Source: Bilabrum cf. latius
Taxonomy: Eukaryota > Bigyra: Bicosoecida > Bigyra > Bicosoecida
Length of the DNA: 64,000 nt
NCBI GenBank assembly: GCA_965178125.1
Contig: OZ237748.1
Location: 558,001-622,000 of the forward strand
Direction: 5' to 3'
Every line of letters begins with the position of its first letter. The first letter of the stretch is position 1. The position numbers and the translations under genes were made by a program. The notes under the pieces were generated by a model. It did not search any database. It was not told the origin of the DNA and worked only from the letters and a program-made list of their open reading frames with translations. Positions 1 through 10,200 of the stretch are shown piece by piece.

Positions 1-2240
1 TTGCTCGTGGCAGCGACGTCCCTGGTGTGCTTCGCCTCCTGCTCGCGGCCGCCATCGGTCATTCTGATTGGACATGGTCGCACTTGCCCGAGCTGCTCCT
101 TGCCCATGAATGGGCTTTAAATATGCAGTTGCTCGTGGCAGCGACGTCCCTGGTGTGCTTCGCCTCCTGCTCGCGGCCGCCATCGGTCATTCTGATTGGA
201 CATGGTCGCACTTGCCCGAGCTGCTCCTTGGCCATGAATGGGCTTTAAATATGCAGTTGCTCGTGGCAGCGACGTCCCTGGTGTGCTTCGCCTCCTGCTC
301 GCGGCCGCCATCGGTCATTCTGATTGGACATGGTCGCACTTGCCCGAGCTGCTCCTTGCCCATGAATGGGCTTTAAATATGCAGTTGCTCGTGGCAGCGA
401 CGTCCCTGGTGTGCTTCGCCTCCTGCTCGCTGCCGCCATCGGTCATTCTGATTGGACATGGTCGCACTTGCCCGAGCTGCTCCTTGTCCATAATGGGCTT
501 CGGATATGCAGTTGCTCGTAGCAGCGACGTCCCTGGTGTGCTTCGGCACTTGCTCGCGGCCACCATTGCGTAGTTGGCTTGAACATAGTCGCATCTGCCC
601 GAGCTGCTCGCTGCCCACGTCTGGGCTTCGGATATACAGTGTCTTATGACTGCGACGTTCGTGGTGTGCTTCGGCACTTGCTCTGGGCCGCCCTCTGTGA
701 GTTGGCCCGGTCGTGCTCGCACTTGCTCGAGCGGCTCCCTGCCCGCATATGGGCTACGGATAAGTAGTTGTTTGTGGCAGCGATGTCCGTGGTGTGCTTA
801 ACCGCTTCCTCTTGTCCGACATCGCTCAATTGGCCTGGGCATGATCGCATTTGACCAAGCTGATTCCTGCCCACGTAAGGGCTTCGGATATACAGTTGCT
901 CGTGGCAGCGCCTTTCGTGGTATGCTTATCCACTTGCTCTTGGCCGCCATCACTCAGTTGGCCTGGACATGGTCGCAATAGCCCGAGCTGCTCCCGGCCC
1001 ACGTAAGGGCTTCGAAAATACAGTTGCTCGTGGCAGCGCCTTTCGTGGTGTGCTTATCCACTTGCTCTTGGCCGTCATGGCTCAATTAGCTTGGGCATGA
1101 TCGCATCTGCCCGAGCTGAATCCTGCCCACGTAAGGGCTTCGGATTTGCAGTTGATCGCGGCAGCGCCGTCCGTGGTGTGCTTCGGCACTTGCTCTGGGC
1201 TGCCATAGCTCAGTTGGCCTGAACATTGTCGCATCTGCCCAAGCTGCTCCCTGCCCACGTCTGGGCTTCGGATATACAGTGTCTTGTGGCAGCGATGTCC
1301 GTGGTGTGCTTAACCGCTTCCTCTTGTCCGGCATCGCTCAATTGGCCTGGGCATGATCGCATTTGACCAAGCTGATTCCTGTCTACGTAAGGGCTTCAGA
1401 GATGCATTTACTCGTGGCAGCGCCTTTCGTGGTGTGCTTCGGCACTTGCTCTTGGCCGCCATGGCTCAGTTGGCCTGGACATGGTCGCATTAGCCCGAGC
1501 TGCTCCCGGCCCACGTAAGGGCTTCGGATATACAGTTGCTCGTGGCAGCGCCTTTCGTGGTGTGCTTATCCACTTGCTCTTGGCCGTCATGGCTCAATTA
1601 GCTTGGGCATGATCGCATCTGCCCGAGCTGCATCCTGCCCACGTAAGGGCTTCGGATATGCAGTTGCTCGTAGCAGCGCCGTCAGTGGTGTGCTTCGGCT
1701 TTTGGTCTGGGCTGCCATAGCTCAGTTGGCCTGAACATTGTCGCATCTGCCCGAGCTGCTCCCTGCCCACGTTTGGGCTTCGGCAATACAGTTGCTCGTG
1801 GCAGCGATGTTCGTGGTGTGCTTCGGCACTTGCTCTGGGCCGCCCTCTGTGAGTTGGCCCGGTCGTGCTCGCACTTGCTCGAGCTGCTCCCTGCCCGCAT
1901 ATGGGCTACGGATAAGTAGTTGTTTGTGGCAGCGATGTCCGTGGTGTGCTTAACCGCTTCCTCTTGTCCGGCATCGCTCAATTGGCCTGGGCATGATCGC
2001 ATTTGACCAAGCTGATTCCTGCCCACGTAAGGGCTTCGGATATACAGTTGCTCGTGGCAGCGCCTTTCGTGGTATGCTTATCCACTTGCTCTTGGCCGCC
2101 ATGGTTCAATTAGCTTGGGCATGATCGCATCTGCCCGAGCTGAATCCTGCCCACGTAAGGGCTTCGGATATGCAGTTGATCGCGGCAGCGCCGTCCGTGG
2201 TGTGCTTCGCCACTTACGCGGGGCCACCATCGTGTTGTTG
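1..2240. repeat. 128-bp satellite array
   Basis: About 17 head-to-tail copies of a 127-128 bp unit. The phrase TTGCTCGTGGCAGCGACGTC starts at 1, 129, 257 and 385, and a variant starts at 512. The first four units are nearly identical. Later ones drift and fall into sub-variants, some with CCTTTCGTGG in place of GACGTCCCTGG. The period is not a multiple of three, and the open frames across it rotate between units, so I take it as non-coding satellite DNA. The array runs off the left edge. Confidence 0.93.
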
Positions 2241-2439
2241 GCCCTGGCATTGTGGCATTGGCCAAGATCTGCAATTGGCGTTGACCATCTGGTCTTTGTT
2301 ATTATGGGAGTTTTGTTGGTTAGTGTCTATAGTTTAATGGACATTTCGTAGTGATACAGGTTTTGCAATAGTCTATGCCATCCTAGACGATTGTGGGAGA
2401 TTCATATTGGGAGTTTGAATGAGAAGTTCTTCTAGGTTT
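2241..2439. other. Array-to-element junction
   Basis: The satellite ends near 2240. The following AT-richer stretch contains repeated short phrases such as GGGAGTTTGAATG, which lead into the composite element. No gene is seen. Confidence 0.5.
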
Positions 2440-3638
2440 GAGTGCAATCGTTTTGGGAGTTTGAATGCAATCGTTTTGGATGGAGGGAAGAAGTAGCATT
2501 TCGGAATACAGCTTGGGATTTCGTGACACAACTTTGCATCGGTTTACCTACCAATGCATTGAGTGGCCGTGCACAGCACTGGGAGTTCACTTTGATACCT
2601 GGCCATACACACGCTTTCGACGTGGCATTACATACGGCAAAGGGCAATACCACGTCAGTGCAATACCCCGCATGTGGGTAACGGCGGGGCAAGCACTGAC
2701 TGGCAGTGAATCGATACAGGGCTGTTGCTCCGCGCTATTAGCGGTTGTAACCGCTTCGCCAAGACAATCCAAGTCTTGGCAGAGCCGTGAGGCATGGTGA
2801 CTCGGCAGCCCATACCAGGGCTGCCCGACCACTAGCACATGACCTGGAGATAGAGCCAGGTCGGTCACTAGACACACGCGTGTCTACAAAGGTGGCAATA
2901 CGCCACCGCCCTGAGAGCCAAGCATCGTAGCGAGGACTGTAGACCAAGACGAAACAATCTCGCAGTGATAGATCCCGTCAGTTGTGTGCCGTAGGTACGG
3001 AGGCACGTTACGAAGTGATTTAGATCGGAGAGATTGTGTAGTATTGGTCGCAAGTCCGAGCGCAGATGTGAGGCTCTCACTTGTTCGGAATTTCGGTGGC
3101 ACCTGTGTTCTACAGCTGTGCCCCGATATTCTCAGTAATAATTGTCATTATGTGGCAATACACACTGGGAAGACAGGCAGGGGCAACTCCAGAGGAGGTG
3201 ATTCCCACTGCTTGTTGTTTTGAACCCACCCACCATCCCCGCAGTTACTACCACTGCCGCGCTACTTCAGCAGTGCCTACTATCGCATCCCATCGCCAGT
3301 CTTTTCATTCGTAACTCATCACATTTTACCCGCCCACCTTCCCCCTTGGGCAAGCACTGACTGGCAGTGAATCGATACAGGGCTGTTGCTCCGCGCTATT
3401 AGCGGTTGTAACCGCTTCGCCAAGACAATCCAAGTCTTGGCAGAGCCGTGAGGCATGGTGACTCGGCAGCCCATACCAGGGCTGCCCGACCACTAGCACA
3501 TGACCTGGAGATAGAGCCAGGTCGGTCACTAGACACACGCGTGTCTACAAAGGTGGCAATACGCCACCGCCCTGAGAGCCAAGCATCGTAGCGAGGACTG
3601 TAGACCAAGACGAAACAATCTCGCAGTGATAGATCCCA
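2440..3638 (-). mobile_element. Composite hairpin-rich element, copy 1
   Basis: Order on the plus strand: a unique arm (2440-2690), repeat R1 (2690-2975), repeat R3 (2976-3223), a linker R2 (3230-3350), and a second R1 (3352-3638). The same parts occur in the same order, inverted, at 35633-36800. R1 is a chain of short perfect hairpins. R3 also carries hairpins, such as CCGTA-CC-TACGG. No transposase is encoded. One frame through R1 stays open in every copy, but the base-pairing suggests that RNA or DNA structure is what has been kept. I read it as a non-autonomous mobile element of unknown class. Confidence 0.65.
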
Positions 3639-3723
3639 GGCTCTTCACTCTCCTCCGGCCTACTCTGCCTTGCACTGGAAATTGCCATCCAGTTTATCGC
3701 GCAGGAAAACCACTCGGCCCTGA

Positions 3724-6212
3724 TCACCGCCACCGCGGACGAAAGTCTATATATATGTCACTGTCTCTCCGTCTGCGTCTGCGTCTGCCTCTGCCTCTGC
3801 CTCTGCCTCGGCTTCGGTCTCCTTTGATCGTACCCTGAAGTGCTGCAGCCTTTCCCTCGCCATGCCCCGTTCCCTCTGGATGAGAATCCCCCCATGGCCC
3901 CGCCTCCTGTAATATCCTCACGCATTCTTCATGGCCTCCTAGTCGAGCAGCTTCCAATGGTCCAACGATGCGAGTGCTGCCGTCCTTGAGCTCAACACTA
4001 CCCTTGATCTCGAGCCCACCAGCTAGTTTGCCTAGCCTTAGTCGCTTCTCCAGCTCCATTGGCCTTCCCTCACTTGCCGCCCGGAACACTATCGATGCAT
4101 CCCGCTTGGCTTCCACTGCCCTCCTCCACTTAACCAGGGGGCGTCGGGCTCGCATGTGCTCGAATGACCGGATGGCCGCGGCGGTCTCTGTTTTATTTTC
4201 AGAAAAAGCTCTCTATACTGGGGTTTGGCCCTTCTGCAGATCGAAATGTAGACTGATTTATGATTGGGCTTGGGTTGCAAGTAGGGTGCTGCCGATGCTC
4301 TGTTAGCGGTTGTAACCGCTTTGCCAAGACAATCCAAGTCTTGGCAGAGCCGGGAGGCATGGTGACTTGGCAGCCCATACCAGGGCTGCCCGACCACTAG
4401 CACATGACCTGGAGATAGAGCCAGGTCGGTCACTAGACCACCACGCGTGTCGACAAAGGTGGCAATACGCCACCGCCCTGAGAGCCAAGCATCGTAGCGA
4501 GGACTGTAGACCAAGACGAAACAATATCGCAGTAATAGATCCTCTGTGCTAGTATCTATTGAAAGTGTTTTTCTTGCTTACATTGTTCTGGATGTCCCGA
4601 GTGGCACCAGCCTCCATAAGAATCATGGCGCAGGTGGTGCGGCCCCAATACGCTGCTCGATGGAGCGGGGTGTCTCCATTCTGCGGCAAACACGGGGTAA
4701 TGATAGAGGATCGTTTTAAACAAAATGGCATGGGTCAACGATGTGATGGCTAGCCCAGTGGCCTCAGACACAATCTACGCATCCATATCAGCTTCAGTTG
4801 CCGAGATAAGCCGAGTGACTCGAATCAAAGTACCTGCCGAGCGGCTGGAACGCTGAGCAGTCTCACTCTATCCCTACGATTTACATCTACCCCATATTCC
4901 ACCAAGACTCGCAGGCAAGCCTCTTTGCCATATTCCGCAGCCTAGTGGACGGACGTGGATCCAGTCTGACTTGAGGGAGAGGCGAGGATAAGGGTAAGAG
5001 AGGTGCTTAGGACATGGTAGTGGGGCATCCGGGATACGGGAGCAAGGAAAAATGCGGGTCACAAAGCAACCCTGCTGAAACGTGGGCTCGCGATTTCTTA
5101 TACACGGCAATCTATATAAACTATTTATCGGTGTTGATTATCGCTCAGAGTGATCCTAGGCAATGTCAGACACTCTTCGCGACAGTCGACTAACCGGAAC
5201 AAGGAGCAGGCCCTCGTAAATCCTGCTATGCTGGCTCTTTGCGCACGATGTACACACATATCATTCGCACCCACGAAACGAGCCACGATACGACCATCTG
5301 CCGGCGTCCGAGACGTGAAGCACACCTCACTCCGATGCATCGCTCTTCCATGCGCATGCACTTGATACTAGCAAGCGGCACCCGCATCCACATTTTTACA
5401 TGATATTTCTCACATTATTTTCCCAATCCGCATCACCACCAGCTCTCATCAACACTCTCAGACAGGCTTGTTGGCCTGTCTTGACAGCGAAATGGATGGG
5501 TGTGGATTCCGACTACGTTATATGGAGTGAAGGGTCTTAATGAGGTTGTGAAGGTGGGGCATGGCAGAGATTACATCCATACACGATTTATCTCGACTGA
5601 ACAATAGCCTAGTGGCTAGAAACTAGGCGCTTCGCTTCGTGGGTCAACAGCCCGCGAATCGAATCCAGGCAAAATGACGGGCACTACCGGTGGCGCAGAA
5701 TGCACACAAGTGCTGACGATCATACTACTACCACTATTGAATCTGCCATGTAGCTTCCAGCCAACAGCGAGCTACCGTCCCCAATTCCGAGAAGCCGAAT
5801 TTCCCCGAAGGCCATGTGCCATTCCCTCACATTGTTTACCGCGTTCATGTCTGCACCTTTCTGCATCAGCAGTGCAAGACAGTTCTCCTTACCATGTAAT
5901 GCAGCTTCATGTGCAGCCGTATCTCCACTCTGTGGCACACGGAGCCAGAAATACAAATCAAGTACCTCAACGGAGGCATGATCCGGATGGAAGCACGGCG
6001 CCAGCGCAAGTTTTACTCATGGACTTGAAGGCGTGCTTGATTGCATGCACCACAACGCCCACCAAATACCGAAACTGAAACATCGATAAGCTGTTTATAC
6101 CATTACATGTTTCTCACCCAATCCTTTGAGTTGACGTTGGTCCCCGTATCCATGTAGTCTCTAAGTTTATCAGTCTGACCGTCTCTTGCTGAGGCAATTA
6201 GTGCCTATCCCC
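3724..6212 (-). CDS. Ankyrin repeat locus G0
   Basis: Multi-exon minus-strand gene. Exons by homology and splice signals: E 6118-6212 (95 nt), then 99-nt ankyrin exons at 5831-5929, 5414-5512, 4867-4965 and 4582-4680, and a terminal exon at 3724-4233 ending in TGA. Each 99-nt exon encodes one 33-residue repeat (TPLH-type helix, then MEAGA or LLIERGA-type turn) and is bounded by AG and GT. The terminal exon carries the family C-terminal block AASEGRPMEL and LGKLAGGLEIKG. In-frame TAG codons occur at 6205, 4942 and 4213 and no TAA or TGA is seen. Unlike its paralogues, the terminal exon reads on in its own frame into an Arg-Gly-rich tail encoded by a TCTGCC-type microsatellite (3770-3812). An R1 repeat sits in the last intron. 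The role is presumably protein-protein binding. The first exon was not identified. Confidence 0.72.
3770..3812. repeat. TCTGCG/TCTGCC microsatellite
   Basis: Seven to eight tandem hexamers of the type TCTGCG or TCTGCC inside the terminal exon of locus G0. On the minus strand they give an Arg-Gly/Arg-rich stretch. Confidence 0.85.
4301..4543 (-). repeat. Repeat R1, truncated copy in G0 intron
   Basis: Same sequence as the R1 parts of the composite element but lacking about 50 bp at one end. The hairpins GGTGGC/GCCACC and GCCAAGAC/GTCTTGGC are kept. The one near the MluI-like ACGCGT core has decayed. Confidence 0.85.
5603..5670 (+). other. tRNA-like (Pol III box) sequence
   Basis: TAGCCTAGTGGC matches an A box at 11 of 12 places, and GAATCGAATCC, about 40 bp downstream, resembles a B box with two mismatches. 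A full cloverleaf does not fold convincingly, so it is more likely a tRNA-derived SINE head than a working tRNA gene. Confidence 0.3.
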
Positions 6213-6636
6213 TGCGAAATATATTTGGTATGTACGCAAGTTGCATTGACCAAGGATTAGCTGTTGTAATGCATTTTGGAACGCTTGCATAGTTCTGAAC
6301 TTTTCCTGTCTCTCCGATGTTGCAACATTCAAGCAAACTGTTGATTTTCGAATGAAAACTATGACCTTACATGACTTAATTTTTTATTGAAGTGCAGTTT
6401 TGCTTATTCAAGGTGGCCTACGAGGGCCTCTTCTGATAGGCATCCCATTGCATCTTCGATAAAGGTTGCAACCGATAAATCAAGAAGAAGAAGATTTAAA
6501 CAGATAAATCACAGAAGCATCAGATCCGTTGGACGACGATCTACGAGCCAGCAGGATGAGGAAGGTGCTGAAGCTGGTGAGTGGAAACGGCCGAGGGCAA
6601 CATAGCGAAGGCGGTCATTACACCTACCATGTGTCA
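6213..6636. other. Spacer between G0 and G1
   Basis: AT-rich, with no splice-bounded open frame that I recognise. It should hold the G0 promoter and first exon together with the G1 3' end. Confidence 0.4.
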
Positions 6637-7286
6637 TCACTCCCCGAACCTCCTCACCGCCTCCACAAGCTCCCCGCAGTCCTTGGCCATGCAAGCCGCA
6701 AAACCATCCGACAGTTCTTCCGAGAACCGTCTTCGGCGATGTTCGAGTCCATTGGTTCACCAATTGGGCTTTGAATTAGGCCTGGTCGATGGGCCGTTCC
6801 GACTGCCGGTGGCCATCGCGCAGCCGGATATACAGCGGGCTGTCTGCCGAGCTGCCCCGCGCTCACCCACCGGACAGCGATTTCTGCGGCCCGGCCGCCG
6901 TCTCGAACAGCGAGGCAGGCACCCAGCTCCTGTCCCTGGGCCCATCCCACGGGAGGCACCAAGACAGGCCTGCACCTGCACCTGCACCTGCACCTGCACC
7001 TGCACCTGCACCTGCACCTGCACCTGCAGACTCATCGGGCCCTAGATCGTCTGCCCCCGCCCCGCTGGCCGGCCCTGTGCCCGCCTCCCCACGGGCCCCT
7101 CCCCGCTCCTGCCCCGCCCCTGCCTCCGCCTCGAGGGCAGCCCGGTGACCCACAAGCGCGGCCCGCGACAGAGAGGCCCGCCGGTGCTCGGCCTCGCACA
7201 GCCGCAGCCGCTGCTCCCGCACCCGCGCCTCCATCACGTCCACGGACCCGCTCCCTGCTGGATCCTTCTCTTCACTAGTCTAGTCC
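6637..7286 (-). CDS. C-terminal tail of locus G1 (+1 frame)
   Basis: The frame directly follows the last ankyrin exon of G1 but lies one nucleotide out of register with it. It opens with RPRDE and EEKDPAG, then an Arg/Leu-rich stretch ending LRLCEAEHRRA, then a Gly-Ala run from a ten-fold GCACCT hexamer (6967-7026). It reaches GTGAGC near 6860, which could be a splice donor. A last exon ends AACMAKDCGELVEAVRRFGE at TGA 6637-6639. The same C-terminus occurs after the kinase of G5. One in-frame TAG follows RPRDED. How the ribosome enters this frame is not clear. Confidence 0.5.
6967..7026. repeat. GCACCT hexamer repeat
   Basis: Ten tandem copies of a GCACCT-type hexamer. On the minus strand this reads as Ala-Gly repeats in the tail frame. 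Confidence 0.9.
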
Positions 7287-10200
7287 TCATCCCTAGGCCT
7301 CCTGCAGCAGCTTCACGCAATCGTCGTGCCCACCCAGCCTGGCTGCCTCCAGTGGAAGCACCAGCCTAGAAGTCCCATCATCAATCATCGTTTTACCCCT
7401 GATATCTAACCCGCCGGCCAGCTTGCCCAGCCTCAGCCTCCTGGCCAGCTCTAAAGGCCGCCCCTCACTCGCCGCCTGGAACACCATCGATGCGTCCCTC
7501 TTGGCCTCCACTGCCCGCCTCCAGCACAGGCATTTTCGAATTGTAGAGGGGATGAACAGCCGGATGGCGGCAGCAGTATCAGTCTTGCGCCAATGGTGTG
7601 CGTGTTCGGCGGGTGTCTTGCCACTCTGCTCGATCAAAGGAAGCGATGGAGAGACGAGGGGTCACGGTGTCGGGGATGCACGGGGGGTGGATTCGTGCTT
7701 GGGAGTCTCCTTCAATTCATCTGGCAGCATGATGGACATTTGCAAATCAAGAGCTGATGCAGCTGTGGAAGCTCACGATATTCTTGATGTCCCTGCGGGC
7801 CCCTGCCTCCATTAGAATGGTGGCGAAGGCGGTCTTGCCATTATACGCAGCCAAGTGAAGGGGGGTGTTTCCATTCTGCGGTTGAATCGGAGGGTTCTGA
7901 AAGGTCATGAGCCAACATGGATTTCTCGGGCAATTGCCTGGCCAATCAATCGATTTTTCAGAGCTTGACTCCATGCAGCACATATTCCACCGATGTGCTC
8001 GGCATTGTGCGGCAGCTGTCCGGAAGCGAGCCGACGACCGAGAGGTAGCGCCAGGTGCACTGCGAAACCACCACTAACGGCAATTTAAGCAAACCAAGTG
8101 CTTCCGTACAACATCTAAAAACACATATATTGCTTTGAATCCATTGCGGCTCCAGACCAGGCAGTGCCGATTAAGATGGGCTACTTCCACAGAGTTCAGG
8201 TGCTGTGCTGGAACGACTGCAGGATACTTTTCAATCAGCATCAGATCTGATCAGCATCCGATTGCGCTATCAGCAAGCTCAACGCATACCAAGTATTTCG
8301 ATACAGGATCCACATCCAAACAAACCAAACAGATTGATTTGCCTTGAAAAGCAGCCCAAAATACCGATCTTGGGTGATCCGATGCCAGTGAAGCTTCGCC
8401 AGAACGAATCGGACAGGGCGGTTCAGACACACAGTGCAAGGCCCGTCAAGCATCAAACGCAACATCAACCTGACCTAGTCAAGTTCGGTTTATCGGAAAT
8501 ACCGTACAACAAATCCAAATCATGCAGCAGACATCGCTTCATAGCCCAACACACTCTCATGGACGCCCACTGGTCTCGCGAGGAATTTAAGCAGGAAGAT
8601 CTTCTCGGCTGAATATGTTCCCCGGCTTACCGGGCACGGTCAGCTGTTCGTTCGCGAACGTTCAGCTGATACTCCCTTAGGCAAGCACTGACTGGCAGTG
8701 AATCGATACAAGGCCGTTGCTTTGCGCGGTTAGCGGTTGTAACCGTTTCGCCAAGACAATCCAAGTCTTGGCAGAGCCGTGAGGCATGCTGACTCGGCAG
8801 CCTATAACAACGCTGCCCGACCACTAGCAAATGACCTGGAGATAGAGCCAGGTCGGTCACTAGACACACGCGCGTCAACATAGGTGGCAATACGCCACCG
8901 CCCTGAGAGCCAAGCATCGTAGCGAGGACTGTAGACCAAAACGAAACAATCTCGCAGTGATAGATTCCCGGCCTCCAACAATATGCCTAGAGGACGAACT
9001 ACACTATGATGACAACAATCAGCCCCGCTAGCTGAGCCAACCGCTCTCAGCTTGAGAATCGAATGGACCATCCACCACCAGCCAAGGCTTAGCCAGGCGA
9101 GCGCAGTTGCTTCCTTCCAGAACCGGCCAATCCAGCATTGCACGACTTGACAATACAAATCATCTACAATATCATACAAAACCCCTATTTTGGTCGTTTC
9201 AGGGCGACCAATAGCTCCCAAACGGCGATACGCTGGGACCATTCGGATCCGGAGTCGAATTCGATCGCAGAAAATCACGCCCATGGAACCAAACCATGAG
9301 AGCACAGCATGCCTATAGCGTGAGATACACTCACACGCGTCCAGCCCCAATTCGCCAACGTAGCAAAAACACCGCGAAGGGACCTGCCAGCGGGTCTCGG
9401 ACCCGGGAGGGGGCAATCCCAAGCGGAACAGACACACCCACTTATCCAACATTCAAACACAGACACCCAAGACCAACCTCTCCCTCAGCATATTTCTCTC
9501 TCTCACCTTATCCACCGCATTCACGTCCCCCCCATTTTCAGTCAACATCCGCAGACAATCCTTCCTCCCATTCGCGGATGCCACATGAGCGGGTGTTTCG
9601 CCATACTGCGGTGGGGGGATGGGAGACAGGGGGTTTGGGGGGAGCAGGGAGTGTGCTTGGGGTGGGTGTGGCTGTGGATGTGTGTGGACATGGGGCTGGT
9701 GTTGGTGCTGGGGAGTTTCAGGGGGTAAATCACTTCGTAACGTGCCTCCGTACCTACGGCACACAACTGACGGGGACGGACCGGAGGGAGTCGCTCTGGG
9801 CCCTAGGGGCGCAGTACCCGGGTCGATTCCCGCTCGAGAGACAAGATTACCAAAACCGAAATCCATCCAAACATACAACAATCATCCTACCAAGCAATTT
9901 CACCGCGACATGAACCGGTCCCGGTCTCAAAATTCTCATGTCGACCGAGATAGCCGAGGGGGCCTCTGGGGGGACGGTCGGCGGCCGACTCGCCGGCTTT
10001 GCAGGTCATTGATCACAATCCAAGCACGCTACATGCATTGGTGCTATACCAGATACATATACATTGCATTGAAACCATTGCTGCTCAAGACTAGCCAGGG
10101 CCGATTGAGACGGGCTGCTGCCACAGAGTTCAGGAGCAATGCTGGTATGCATGCAGGATACTATACACACAGCATCCAGTTGCGCTGCACATCAGGGAAA

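Noticed and set aside
5603-5670. Functional tRNA gene
   Set aside because: The A and B boxes are plausible, but the acceptor and T stems do not pair, so it is kept only as a tRNA-like element.
9775-9850. tRNA genes at the repeated GGTCGATTCCCGC motif (also 11215, 15420, 25980, 42720 and 53400)
   Set aside because: Only a B-box-like motif is present. There is no matching A box or cloverleaf, and it is part of the conserved intron of the ankyrin unit.
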